Below are positions 25,457-33,576 of a DNA stretch of 61,149 bases, in pieces; the first letter of the stretch is position 1; the number at the start of each line of letters is the position of its first letter. Source of the DNA: Neobacillus bataviensis LMG 21833 (GTDB lineage: Bacteria; Bacillota; Bacilli; Bacillales; Cytobacillaceae); the NCBI RefSeq assembly GCF_000307875.1, contig NZ_AJLS01000151.1, positions 1-61,149 on the forward strand. The letters are read 5' to 3'. A program made the position numbers and the translations under genes. Below the pieces are notes generated by a model, which searched no databases, was not told where the DNA came from, and saw only the letters and a list, made by a program, of their open reading frames with translations.

Positions 25457-26356
25457 TTATCGAGAGTTTAATCTTAATTCTTCTAAAATATCTTCAGCCC
25501 TTGTCACAAGTTTTGCCCCCTGCTGAATTAAATCATTTGCCCCGATTGAGTATGGATTAAAAATACTTCCAGGCAGTGAAAACACATCCCGTCCTTCATT
25601 AACTGCGTAGTTTGCCGTGATGAGTGACCCGCTTTTTCGCTTTGCTTCAATAATAAAGGTTCCGGCAGCTAAACCGCTAATGATTCGATTCCTTGCGGGA
25701 AAATGCCATCTAAGCGGCTTGGTGTCAGGGGGATACTCCGAAACAACAAGCTGCGTATTCATCAATTGTAATGCAAGACCCAAATTTTCTTTTGGATAGA
25801 TATGATATAAACCGCCCGCAATGACAGCAATTGTATTCCCGCCATTTTTTATAGCGTATTCATGTGCTAAAGCATCTATTCCCTTAGCTAAACCGCTGAC
25901 AATGAGCACCCCATTATGAATTAACTCAGGGAAAATTAATCTCATCGCATTCCTGCCGTATGGTGAAGCTTGACGGGATCCAACGACTGCAAGCTTCGGT
26001 TCTTTTTCAAGAAGGGAAATATCCCCTTTTGTAAATAATGCCCATGGCGGCTGGTAGATTTCTTTTAAGTATCTTGGGTATTCTTTATCTAAAATAGTAA
26101 TCACAGTAATATCATTAGTTTCGTATTGACGTATTTGTTCGTGAATTATGTCTGGATGAAGGGAAATGATAGAAGATTGGGTCAAGGAGCAATCGTGGTT
26201 TATTGGTGGAAATAAAGAAATCTGCTGTGGTGACGGTGTTTGAAGCCGGTACAAGGACTGGAGCGTCGGATCTTTTTTAAGCATTTGATAGACTGTATTC
26301 CATGAGATATTCGGGTAGTGAAGCAAATGTACTAGCCGTTCTTTAAAGTCATCCAT
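25457..26356 (-). CDS. dprA: DNA-processing protein DprA (Smf)
   Basis: DprA binds incoming single-stranded DNA during transformation and loads RecA. The 299-residue product has an N-terminal helical region and the extended Rossmann fold with VGSRQASPYGRNAM at about 126, SGLAKGIDALAHEYA and the FPARNRIISGLA motif typical of the family. It sits between sucD and topA as in B. subtilis. Presence of dprA alone does not show competence, since the protein is widespread. Confidence 0.96.
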   Translation of the reverse strand: MDDFKERLVHLLHYPNISWNTVYQMLKKDPTLQSLYRLQTPSPQQISLFPPINHDCSLTQSSIISLHPDIIHEQIRQYETNDITVITILDKEYPRYLKEIYQPPWALFTKGDISLLEKEPKLAVVGSRQASPYGRNAMRLIFPELIHNGVLIVSGLAKGIDALAHEYAIKNGGNTIAVIAGGLYHIYPKENLGLALQLMNTQLVVSEYPPDTKPLRWHFPARNRIISGLAAGTFIIEAKRKSGSLITANYAVNEGRDVFSLPGSIFNPYSIGANDLIQQGAKLVTRAEDILEELRLNSR

Positions 26357-26396
26357 GTTACATCATACCTCCATGTATTTTTTTATGTAGAAATAG

Positions 26397-26419
26397 CCCC
26401 TCAAATTATGAGGGACTGT
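26397..26419 (-). terminator. Hairpin after sucD, probable terminator
   Basis: AGTCCCTCA pairs with TGAGGGGCT on the minus strand (9 bp with one U-G pair). The following T run is weak (ATTTCT). It lies about 25 bases after the sucD stop. Confidence 0.6.
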
Positions 26420-26443
26420 CTGTTCTATCATGATGAATATTAC

Positions 26444-27346
26444 TTAGTGAGTTTTACACTTTTCATACAGACCTTGCTCTTTTAATACCCCAATTAATGT
26501 TTCACCCATAACAGATGGAGTATCCGCTACTTTAATGCCGCACTCATTCATAATGCGAATCTTTTCATCTGCAGTGCCTTTTCCACCAGAAATAATCGCA
26601 CCAGCGTGACCCATCCGTTTTCCTGGAGGTGCTGTACGTCCGCCGATGAAACCAACTACAGGTTTGGTCATATTTGCTTTAACCCATTCAGCTGCTTCTT
26701 CTTCGGCAGTACCGCCAATTTCACCAATCATGATAACTGCGTATGTTTCTGGATCTTCATTAAATGCCTTTAAGACATCGATAAAGTTTGTTCCATTAAC
26801 TGGGTCGCCGCCGATACCTACTGCAGTTGTTTGTCCGAGTCCTGCTTGTGTCAACTGGTGTACTGCTTCGTATGTTAATGTTCCTGAGCGAGAAACTACG
26901 CCGACATGTCCTTTTGTATGGATATAGCCAGGCATGATCCCAATTTTACATTCATCGGCAGTAATCACACCAGGGCAGTTGGGGCCAACTAGGCGTGTCT
27001 TTTTGCCTTCCATGTATCGTTTCACTTTCACCATATCCAATACTGGAATGTGCTCAGTAATACAGATGACAAGATCTAATTCCGCATCTACTGCTTCAAT
27101 AATCGAATCTGCAGCAAATGGTGCTGGAACATAGATAACCGATGCATTTGCACCAGTAGTTTCAACAGCTTCTTTCACGGTATTAAAAACCGGTACACCT
27201 TCTACTTCTTGTCCTTTTTTTCCAGGAGAGGTCCCGCCAACAATTTGGGTACCATAATCAAGCATTTGTTTCGTATGGAAACGGGCAGTGCCGCCTGTAA
27301 TCCCTTGAACAATAACCTTTGTATCTTTATTAATAAAAACGCTCAC
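26444..27346 (-). CDS. sucD: Succinyl-CoA synthetase alpha subunit
   Basis: SucD binds CoA and carries the phospho-histidine of succinyl-CoA synthetase in the TCA cycle. The 300-residue product has the CoA-binding N-domain (GITGGTARFHT near 15-25), GPNCPG at 121-126, and His247 in KRMGHAGAI as the phosphorylated residue. It follows sucC after 24 bases, and a hairpin follows it. Confidence 0.98.
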   Translation of the reverse strand: MSVFINKDTKVIVQGITGGTARFHTKQMLDYGTQIVGGTSPGKKGQEVEGVPVFNTVKEAVETTGANASVIYVPAPFAADSIIEAVDAELDLVICITEHIPVLDMVKVKRYMEGKKTRLVGPNCPGVITADECKIGIMPGYIHTKGHVGVVSRSGTLTYEAVHQLTQAGLGQTTAVGIGGDPVNGTNFIDVLKAFNEDPETYAVIMIGEIGGTAEEEAAEWVKANMTKPVVGFIGGRTAPPGKRMGHAGAIISGGKGTADEKIRIMNECGIKVADTPSVMGETLIGVLKEQGLYEKCKTH

Positions 27347-27370
27347 GATAATTCCCCTTTCTTGTCGATC

Positions 27371-28531
27371 CTATTTCACTAATGAAACGATTTTTTGTGC
27401 GCCGTCAGCCATGGATTCTGCAGCAACAATCTCAACGCTTGACTCAGCAAGGATTTTCTTACCTAAGTCAACATTCGTTCCTTCTAAACGAACTACAAGT
27501 GGAACACTTAGTCCAACCTGTTTAGCTGCCTCTACTACACCCTCAGCAATGACATCACACTTCATGATTCCACCGAAGATATTGACAAAAATACCTTTTA
27601 CGTTTGGATCAGAAAGGATAATTTTAAATGCTTCTGTAACTTTTTCAGCTGTGGCACCGCCCCCAACATCAAGGAAGTTTGCGGGGTCACCGCCATAATG
27701 ATTAATGATGTCCATTGTAGACATAGCAAGTCCAGCACCGTTAACCATACAGCCGATATTTCCATCTAATGCAACGTAGCTTAAATCATATTTAGATGCT
27801 TCGATTTCCTTTGGATCTTCTTCCTCTAAATCACGAAATGCCAATATATCTTTTTGGCGATATAATGCATTTGCGTCGAAGTTTAATTTGGCATCAAGTG
27901 CCATTACTTTTCCGTCTCCTGTAACAACAAGCGGATTTATTTCAGCAATGGAGCAATCGTTTTCGATATAAGCATTATATAAGCCCGTCATAAACTTAAC
28001 TGCTTGATTAACAAGTTCAGTTGGAATGTTGATATTGAATGCAATCCGTCGCGCTTGGAATGGCTGTAAGCCGATTGCAGGATCAATTTCTTCTTTAAAA
28101 ATTTTCTCAGGAGTCTTTTCCGCTACTTCTTCGATTTCCGTACCGCCTTCTTCGGAAGCCATAAGAACAACTCTTGAAGTAGCCCGGTCTAATACTAACC
28201 CAACATAGTATTCTTTTTTAATGTCACAGCCTTCTTCTATTAACAAACGTTTTACTTCTTTACCTTCTGGACCTGTTTGGTGTGTTACTAATGTTTTTCC
28301 AAGGATTTCATTTGCATATGTACGAACCTCTTCAAGGTTTTTAGCCACTTTCACACCACCGGCTTTTCCCCGTCCGCCAGCATGGATTTGTGCTTTTACT
28401 ACACACACTTTAGTGCCTAGTTGTTTCGCCGCTTCAACTGCCTCTTCAACAGTGAACGCAACTTTTCCGTTCGGAACCATTACCCCGTAATTTCTGAGGA
28501 TCTCTTTCCCTTGATACTCATGGATATTCAT
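27371..28531 (-). CDS. sucC: Succinyl-CoA synthetase beta subunit
   Basis: SucC provides the ATP-grasp nucleotide site of succinyl-CoA synthetase. The 386-residue protein has MNIHEYQGKEIL at the start, QIHAGGRGKAGGVK, INPLVVTGDGKVMALDAK and the C-terminal FVNIFGGIMKCD. The ATG at 28531 is preceded by AGGAGG; an upstream in-frame start at 28558 lacks a site. First gene of sucC-sucD, downstream of the rnhB terminator. B. subtilis ylqG and ylqH, normally between rnhB and sucC, are absent. Confidence 0.97.
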   Translation of the reverse strand: MNIHEYQGKEILRNYGVMVPNGKVAFTVEEAVEAAKQLGTKVCVVKAQIHAGGRGKAGGVKVAKNLEEVRTYANEILGKTLVTHQTGPEGKEVKRLLIEEGCDIKKEYYVGLVLDRATSRVVLMASEEGGTEIEEVAEKTPEKIFKEEIDPAIGLQPFQARRIAFNINIPTELVNQAVKFMTGLYNAYIENDCSIAEINPLVVTGDGKVMALDAKLNFDANALYRQKDILAFRDLEEEDPKEIEASKYDLSYVALDGNIGCMVNGAGLAMSTMDIINHYGGDPANFLDVGGGATAEKVTEAFKIILSDPNVKGIFVNIFGGIMKCDVIAEGVVEAAKQVGLSVPLVVRLEGTNVDLGKKILAESSVEIVAAESMADGAQKIVSLVK

Positions 28532-28710
28532 TTCCCATCCTCCTATTAAACTCTTCAAAAAATTGACTCCGTTTTCATTTTATATAATGACTTAAACCTT
28601 GTCCACCAAAAAGCAAAAAAATTATAGTCATCTTGGAAAAATTCAGAATAATATATGAGGAAAACACCTATCCCAAAGGGTTTGCTACAAGAAAATTTAT
28701 TATTACAATA

Positions 28711-28735
28711 AATAAAAACAGGCCAAAAACCTGTT
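28711..28735 (-). terminator. Intrinsic terminator after rnhB
   Basis: AACAGG pairs with CCTGTT around a loop of about 13 bases and is followed by TTTTTATTT on the minus strand, just after the rnhB stop. The stem is short, but the T run is good. Confidence 0.6.
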
Positions 28736-28740
28736 CTTAT

Positions 28741-29514
28741 TTATTGTTCTAGAAAATCTTTGACTGGAGCGAAGCTTTTACGATGAAAGGGCGTAATCCC
28801 GAATTGTTTGATTGCTTGTATATGTTCCCTCGTCCCATAGCCCATGTTTTGCTGAAAACCATATACGGGATAGCTTGCAGCAAGATCCTTCATCCACTCA
28901 TCCCGCGCTACCTTAGCTACGACCGAAGCCGCTGCAATCGAAATGCTTTTGGCATCTCCTTTAATTATAGATTCAGTTGGATAGGGAGTTTCGAGATCCA
29001 TTGCATCTATCAGCAGTGAATCCGGTGTTGGATTTAATGTGGCAATCGCCGCTTTCATTGCCTTTTTTGTCGCTTGATAAATATTCATCTCATCGATTTC
29101 ATTGGCATGTATCATCGCCACGCCAAAAGCCAGCGCTTCCCTTTTAATAATACTAGCAAATTCCTGACGTTTTTTCTCTGAAAGCTTTTTCGAATCATCG
29201 AGACCGGCTAAGAAAAAATCCTCTGGTAAAATGACAGCCGCAGCCACTACAGGGCCTGCAAGCGGGCCTCTGCCGACTTCGTCGATGCCTGCAATCAGTT
29301 CAAATCCTTGAGACCGCCATTTCTTTTCATAGCTATTCATTTCATCGAACTTTTCTTTCAATCTTCTATCTTCTGCCATTTTCTTACGCCATTTATGTAA
29401 CAACTGTTGAACACCCTTACGTTTATCTTGAAGGATTTGTAACACAAATGGATCATTTTCTGTGATAATATTTTCTAATTGTCGTTCAATTTCATAAATT
29501 GTTTCTACCTTCAT
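28741..29514 (-). CDS. rnhB: Ribonuclease HII
   Basis: RNase HII removes single ribonucleotides and RNA from RNA-DNA hybrids. The 257-residue protein has the N-terminal extension usual in Bacillus (1-70), the catalytic GIDEVGRGPLAGPVV with Asp78 and Glu79, DSKKLSEKKR, and a third acidic site in LLIDAMD. The ATG at 29514 is preferred to start codons further upstream that would extend into the promoter and the sdaAA terminator. It has its own promoter and terminator. Confidence 0.95.
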   Translation of the reverse strand: MKVETIYEIERQLENIITENDPFVLQILQDKRKGVQQLLHKWRKKMAEDRRLKEKFDEMNSYEKKWRSQGFELIAGIDEVGRGPLAGPVVAAAVILPEDFFLAGLDDSKKLSEKKRQEFASIIKREALAFGVAMIHANEIDEMNIYQATKKAMKAAIATLNPTPDSLLIDAMDLETPYPTESIIKGDAKSISIAAASVVAKVARDEWMKDLAASYPVYGFQQNMGYGTREHIQAIKQFGITPFHRKSFAPVKDFLEQ

Positions 29515-29531
29515 TTTTTTCACCCGTAGTA

Positions 29532-29560
29532 ATGATACATGGTCATAACCCATTTTACAA
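29532..29560 (-). promoter_or_regulatory. Sigma-A promoter of rnhB
   Basis: TTGTAA (29555-29560) and TATCAT (29532-29537) are spaced by 17 bases on the minus strand. It lies immediately after the sdaAA terminator and about 18 bases before the rnhB start. Confidence 0.6.
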
Positions 29561-29563
29561 TAC

Positions 29564-29596
29564 ACAAAAAAGCACACGAAAATCATGCGCTTTTTT
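29564..29596 (-). terminator. Intrinsic terminator after sdaAA
   Basis: AAAAAAGCGCA pairs with TGTGCTTTTTT on the minus strand (11 bp, one G-U), so the helix ends in a T run. It isolates the sdaAB-sdaAA cassette from rnhB. Confidence 0.85.
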
Positions 29597-29599
29597 ACG

Positions 29600-30505
29600 T
29601 TAGGATATTAGTAAGTCTTTGAGTTTAACTGTATTGCCGCTGCCAAAAATTTCTTGTTCCAGTCTTCTTCCTGTTGGCGTTGCTGCAAGACCGCCCTCTG
29701 CAGTTTCCCTTAAAGATGACGGCATGGATTGACCTATTAAAAACATGGCATGAATAACCTCATCACAAGGGATTCTACTCGTTATGCCAGCTAGTGCCAT
29801 ATCCGCTGCCGTAATGGCATTGGATGCACCCATCGCATTCCGTTTTACACATGGCACCTCAACTAATCCTGCAACAGGATCGCATACTAATCCGAGCATA
29901 TTCTTTAAGGTAATGGCCATTGCTTCCGCAGACTGCTGTGGTGAACCGCCAGCAAGTTCAACTATCGCTGCAGCAGCCATACCACTGGCCGAGCCTACCT
30001 CTGCCTGACAGCCTCCGGCAGCACCGGAAATGGAGGCATTATTGGCGACCACAAAACCAAAAGCGGCCGCTGTAAACAAAAACTCAATCATTTCGGCACG
30101 CGTTGGGTTTAATTTTTCCTTTACCGCGAATAAGGTTCCCGGAACAACTCCTGCTGAACCCGCAGTTGGTGTTGCACAAATGACTCCCATTGCAGCATTC
30201 ACTTCATTGGTTGCCACTGCCTTACTGACAGCATCTAGTAAAATCGTACCTCCAAGGGCCTTCCCACTATTAATATATTTTTGAAGCAGTACGGCATCGC
30301 CACCGGTTAATCCTGTATGTGAATGAACCCCGTTTAGTCCTCTTTCAACTGCTTGTTCCATAACAGTTAAATTCGTATCCATTTTCGCAATAATTTCTTC
30401 TCTTGTTAATCCAGATACTTCTATTTCTTGACGGATCATAATTTCCGCAATTTTCACCTGATTGCTTTCTGCAAGTTGAACAAGCTCCGCAACATTTCGA
30501 AACAT
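29600..30505 (-). CDS. sdaAA: L-serine dehydratase, iron-sulfur alpha subunit
   Basis: SdaAA is the catalytic, 4Fe-4S-containing subunit that deaminates L-serine to pyruvate and ammonia. The 301-residue product carries the cysteine-bearing segments GVICATPTAGSAG, GAAGGCQAEVGSASG, GLVCDPVAG and VPCVKRNAMGASNA. The ATG at 30505 (MFRNVAELVQL) has GGTGG 7 bases upstream. It follows sdaAB by about 30 bases. In B. subtilis sdaAB-sdaAA sits between yloV and recG; here it is between rbgA and rnhB, with its own promoter and terminator. Confidence 0.97.
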   Translation of the reverse strand: MFRNVAELVQLAESNQVKIAEIMIRQEIEVSGLTREEIIAKMDTNLTVMEQAVERGLNGVHSHTGLTGGDAVLLQKYINSGKALGGTILLDAVSKAVATNEVNAAMGVICATPTAGSAGVVPGTLFAVKEKLNPTRAEMIEFLFTAAAFGFVVANNASISGAAGGCQAEVGSASGMAAAAIVELAGGSPQQSAEAMAITLKNMLGLVCDPVAGLVEVPCVKRNAMGASNAITAADMALAGITSRIPCDEVIHAMFLIGQSMPSSLRETAEGGLAATPTGRRLEQEIFGSGNTVKLKDLLIS

Positions 30506-30536
30506 ATTCACACCACCTGTTGTTTATTTATTTAGT

Positions 30537-31199
30537 TTATTCAGCCATCCTAATTATTTGTGACACGCTTGGAATATTTTGTAATTCCTCTATGATAGAG
30601 TCCTCAATTTTTTGGTCGACTTCAATAACCATTAAAGCCATTTCACCTTTGTCCAACCGTGAAACCTCCATATGACCTATGTTTATTTGATACTTCGATA
30701 AAATACCCGTAACTGAGGAAATAATGCCAAATCGATCTTGGTGAACCACCAATATCGCAGGGTGTTCTCCCGAAAGCTTGAGTGGGAAGGAATTTAATTC
30801 AGTGATCTCAATCGTTCCGCCGCCGATAGAAATCCCGACTATTTCTAGTTTAGTTTCCCCATCAACTAAATTAATTTTGACGGTGTTTGGATGATCCGTC
30901 ACAGCCTCTTCTGTTCGAAATTCCACCTCTAAACCCATTTCCTTTGCTATTTCCAATGATTTTGGCATCCGCTCATCAAACGTATCAAAATCTAAGAGAC
31001 CAGCGACGATAGCAAAATCTGTTCCATGACCTTTATATGTTTTGGCAAATGAACCGTACAAAGAGATAACAGCTTTCTTTGGCAGTTTCCCAAACAACGT
31101 TCGTGCTACTCTTCCAATCCTTGCTGCACCTGCTGTATGTGAGCTTGACGGGCCAATCATGACTGGGCCGATAATATCAAATGCTGAGCGATATTTCAT
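30537..31199 (-). CDS. sdaAB: L-serine dehydratase, beta subunit with ACT domain
   Basis: SdaAB is the partner subunit of the two-piece Bacillus L-serine dehydratase. The 220-residue protein starts with SAFDIIGPVMIGPSSSHTAG, the serine-binding region of the family. It ends with an ACT regulatory domain from about residue 147 (HPAILVVHQDRFGIISSVTG). It is the first gene of the sdaAB-sdaAA cassette. Confidence 0.97.
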   Translation of the reverse strand: MKYRSAFDIIGPVMIGPSSSHTAGAARIGRVARTLFGKLPKKAVISLYGSFAKTYKGHGTDFAIVAGLLDFDTFDERMPKSLEIAKEMGLEVEFRTEEAVTDHPNTVKINLVDGETKLEIVGISIGGGTIEITELNSFPLKLSGEHPAILVVHQDRFGIISSVTGILSKYQINIGHMEVSRLDKGEMALMVIEVDQKIEDSIIEELQNIPSVSQIIRMAE

Positions 31200-31216
31200 A
31201 GATATACCCCTTTTAT

Positions 31217-31351
31217 CTATTGAATTATTTTTTCTTTTAACGTGGATATCTGTTCATTTAATTTTACGAGAAAAGCTTCTAAGTAACCAGAAATAAATGC
31301 TGGTAAAATCCCCTGTCCTTCACCATCATATTCAATTAAGAATGAGAACGA
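31217..31351 (-). pseudogene. Orphan reading-frame relic upstream of sdaAB
   Basis: On the minus strand a 44-codon frame opens after TAA and runs to TAG at 31217, without any ATG, GTG or TTG start. It reads FLIEYDGEGQGILPAF followed by ISGYLEAFLVKLNEQ, a protein-like composition with an amphipathic C-terminal helix. It looks like the 3' end of a deleted gene at the point where sdaAB-sdaAA joins the rbgA region. I do not recognise the family, and a chance open frame remains possible. Confidence 0.35.
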
Positions 31352-31409
31352 TTACAAAACACAACTATTAAAAATAATAACAAAGATTTACTAGATTTTA
31401 AATAACATT

Positions 31410-31438
31410 TTAATAGAACCCAGTAAATTTCTCATCAA
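31410..31438 (-). promoter_or_regulatory. Candidate sigma-A promoter of sdaAB-sdaAA
   Basis: TTGATG (31433-31438) and TATTAA (31410-31415) are spaced by 17 bases on the minus strand, downstream of the rbgA terminator. It would give a leader of about 200 bases that includes the orphan relic. Confidence 0.5.
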
Positions 31439-31456
31439 TTCATTCAGTTGACTGAT

Positions 31457-31482
31457 AAAAGCTCCCCAATCGGAGAGCTTTT
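31457..31482 (-). terminator. Intrinsic terminator after rbgA
   Basis: AAAAGCTCTCC pairs with GG.GAGCTTTT around GATT, so the stem ends in its own T run. It lies about 10 bases after the rbgA stop. Confidence 0.8.
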
Positions 31483-31490
31483 GTTCGTTA

Positions 31491-32363
31491 TTATTCTGAC
31501 CCTATAAGAAAATCAATAGGTCGTTCAAAGGTAATCCGGCCAAATTTCTCGGATCTTATTTCTCTAATGACTAATTCAGAAACCTTATCGTAGTTAACGA
31601 TGCCGCCTGCCATAAGACACCCGCGAAGTTCGCCTATGTGGTCAAACATATCGACCACGTTCTCATCATCCGGGAGGGCCTCCAACTTATATCGTTCCTT
31701 TAACCGCTCTGGATAAGCCTGTTCCAAAAATCTTAACGAATACACGGTTAGATCCTGCAGATTTAATAATGTATCTTTAATCGCCCCTGTAATCGCCAGC
31801 TTCATGCCCACTTCTTGATCTTCGAATTTCGGCCATAAAATCCCCGGGGTATCCAGCAATTCCATTTCTTTGCCTACTTTTATCCATTGTTGTGCTTTTG
31901 TTACCCCTGGAGTATTACCTGTTTTGGCAATATTCTTTTTAGCAAGACGGTTAATGAGCGTTGATTTCCCAGCGTTAGGGATTCCCACAATCATGGCACG
32001 AATGGCCCTTGGGTTTACCCCTTTTGCTTTTAACCGATCAAATTTCTCTTTAAGAATCTCATGTGAGGCTTGGACAATATTTTTCATTCCTTCTCCAGCC
32101 TGAGAATTGATTGCGAGTGCTTTAATTCCTTTATCTGCAAAATAGGAAATCCATTCTTTTGTTGCGGACGGGTCAGCCATATCCGCTTTGTTTAATAGGA
32201 CTAGTCTTGGTTTATGCTGGATGATTTCGTCAATCATCGGATTCCTTGATGAATACGGAATTCTCGCATCAACTAATTCAAAAATAATATCAACTAGTTT
32301 TAACTTTTCCGTGACCTCTCTGCGCGCCTTGGCCATATGGCCAGGAAACCATTGGATCGTCAA
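31491..32363 (-). CDS. rbgA: Ribosome biogenesis GTPase RbgA (YlqF)
   Basis: RbgA is needed for a late step of 50S assembly in B. subtilis. The 290-residue protein has the circularly permuted GTPase order: G4 NKAD at about 58-61 comes before G1 GIPNAGKST at about 127-135, then DTPGILWPKF as G3. The TTG at 32363 gives MTIQWFPGHMAKARRE, the usual N-terminus, with GGGGGTG upstream; a TTG at 32378 is the alternative. It follows lepB after 16 bases and ends in a terminator. Confidence 0.95.
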   Translation of the reverse strand: MTIQWFPGHMAKARREVTEKLKLVDIIFELVDARIPYSSRNPMIDEIIQHKPRLVLLNKADMADPSATKEWISYFADKGIKALAINSQAGEGMKNIVQASHEILKEKFDRLKAKGVNPRAIRAMIVGIPNAGKSTLINRLAKKNIAKTGNTPGVTKAQQWIKVGKEMELLDTPGILWPKFEDQEVGMKLAITGAIKDTLLNLQDLTVYSLRFLEQAYPERLKERYKLEALPDDENVVDMFDHIGELRGCLMAGGIVNYDKVSELVIREIRSEKFGRITFERPIDFLIGSE

Positions 32364-32379
32364 AGGTGACACCCCCAAA

Positions 32380-32937
32380 CTATTTCACTTTTACAATATG
32401 TGCGTCTTTTATCGGCCAGTAGACCACGCTCGTTTTACCGATTACTTTACTCATCGGAACGGTTCCAATATGCCTTGAGTCTTTGCTGAATCGGCGATTA
32501 TCGCCCATGACAAACAATTCACCTTTTGGCACTGTTTTTCGGCCGATTTTTTCTTCCAAGGTAAACGAACCCGTTAGAGGGCCGTCCTCAACTTGATTCT
32601 TATATTCATTCAAATAAGGCTCTTTATATGCCTTACCATTCACATATAACGTATCATCCTTATATTCAATCGTATCCCCTGGAAGCCCAATCACACGCTT
32701 TATGTAATCCTTTTTCTCCGGAGCATGAAAGACGATGATATCAAATCGTTTCGGCTGGCCAATTTCATAACTAAATTTATTAACAATCATGCGATCCTGG
32801 TCTTTCAATGTTGGCATCATCGATAAGCCATCCACAACTATTGGCGCAAACAGAAAATAGCGAATGACTGCTGCCAGCGCTACTGCAATCAATAGGGCTT
32901 TCGTCCATTCCCATAGTTCATTCTTCTTTTTTGTCAT
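32380..32937 (-). CDS. lepB: Type I signal peptidase
   Basis: Signal peptidase I removes signal peptides from exported proteins at the membrane surface. The 185-residue protein has one N-terminal membrane anchor at about 12-30, the catalytic Ser39 in VDGLSMMPTL, Lys80 in DYIKRVIGLPGD, and the closing motif FVMGDNRRFSKDSR. This is a sigma-A-type enzyme in the Ser-Lys dyad class. The ATG at 32937 follows a GGTGGGG site. B. subtilis 168 has no peptidase gene at this locus, but other Bacilli do. Confidence 0.95.
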   Translation of the reverse strand: MTKKKNELWEWTKALLIAVALAAVIRYFLFAPIVVDGLSMMPTLKDQDRMIVNKFSYEIGQPKRFDIIVFHAPEKKDYIKRVIGLPGDTIEYKDDTLYVNGKAYKEPYLNEYKNQVEDGPLTGSFTLEEKIGRKTVPKGELFVMGDNRRFSKDSRHIGTVPMSKVIGKTSVVYWPIKDAHIVKVK

Positions 32938-33051
32938 ACTATCCCCACCAATCACTAATAAAAAGTGTTTTATATAGCCTATTTTACATAACTTAAACAT
33001 ATTTAACACGATGGGATCAAATTTTTATTACAAACTTTAATGGATATGTAT

Positions 33052-33085
33052 AAAAAAAGAGCTTGCCGGGCAAGCTCTTTTTTTT
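33052..33085 (-). terminator. Intrinsic terminator after rplS
   Basis: AAAAAAAGAGCTTGCC pairs with GGCAAGCTCTTTTTTT around a two-base loop. The helix ends in T residues in both directions. It starts a few bases after the rplS stop. Confidence 0.9.
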
Positions 33086-33090
33086 TCATA

Positions 33091-33435
33091 TTAGCGGATC
33101 TCTTTAATTCTTGCCTTTTTACCGCGAAGGTTACGCAAGTAGTAAAGCTTAGCACGACGGACTTTACCGCGGCGAAGTACTTCAAGCTTCGCAATTTTTG
33201 GTGTGTGTACAGGGAAAGTACGCTCAACGCCTACTCCGTAAGAAATTTTACGAACTGTGAAAGTTTCGCTAATTCCACCACCACGACGCTTAATCACAAC
33301 ACCTTCAAATAACTGAATACGCTCACGAGTACCCTCGACAACCTTAACGTGTACACGTACAGTGTCACCAGGACGGAAGCTAGGAAGATCAGTACGAAGT
33401 TGTTCTTGTGTGATTTCTTTAATTAATTGTTGCAT
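33091..33435 (-). CDS. rplS: 50S ribosomal protein L19
   Basis: L19 lies at the 30S-50S interface of the large subunit. The 114-residue protein has FRPGDTVRVHVKVVEG, FEGVVIKRRGGGISETFTVR and YYLRNLRGKKARIKEI. The ATG at 33435 has GGAAGGAG upstream and gives MQQLIKEITQ, the standard start. In-frame codons further upstream lie in the leader. It has its own promoter, a leader that resembles the known L19 leader, and a terminator. Confidence 0.98.
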   Translation of the reverse strand: MQQLIKEITQEQLRTDLPSFRPGDTVRVHVKVVEGTRERIQLFEGVVIKRRGGGISETFTVRKISYGVGVERTFPVHTPKIAKLEVLRRGKVRRAKLYYLRNLRGKKARIKEIR

Positions 33436-33456
33436 CGTTTTCAACTCCTTCCAACA

Positions 33457-33499
33457 GATGCTCATGCACATATTTTCTTTTCCATTGCAGCGGAACATC
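33457..33499 (-). ncRNA. L19 ribosomal-protein leader
   Basis: In the rplS leader GATG (33496-33499 read on the minus strand) pairs with CATC (33457-33460), enclosing GTTCCGCTGCAATGGAAAAG and GTGCATGAG. The position just before the ribosome site and this layout resemble the Firmicutes L19 leader family in Rfam, from memory. The assignment is not confirmed by a covariance search. Confidence 0.5.
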
Positions 33500-33545
33500 G
33501 TTATAAGACCACAACTGAAACCTATCAGCTCAAGTCACAAGTAGT

Positions 33546-33574
33546 ATCATACCATAATTATTGCGGGCTCGCAA
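33546..33574 (-). promoter_or_regulatory. Sigma-A promoter of rplS
   Basis: TTGCGA (33569-33574) and TATGAT (33546-33551) are spaced by 17 bases on the minus strand, with TGG before the -10. The -35 lies in a small inverted repeat (ATTGCG/CGCAAT) directly after trmD. Confidence 0.65.
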
Positions 33575-33576
33575 TA

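Noticed and set aside
28532..28710. Remnants of ylqG or ylqH between rnhB and sucC
   Set aside because: The gap holds a terminator and AT-rich promoter-like DNA only; no frame resembles either protein.
31335..31355. Fur-box-like AATGAGAACGATTAC upstream of sdaAB
   Set aside because: Only partial agreement with the Fur consensus, not placed on the predicted promoter, and no iron-related gene nearby.
33436..33498. N-terminal extension of L19 beginning MFRCNGKENMC
   Set aside because: The extension reads the structured leader; the conserved start MQQLIKEITQ has its own good ribosome site.
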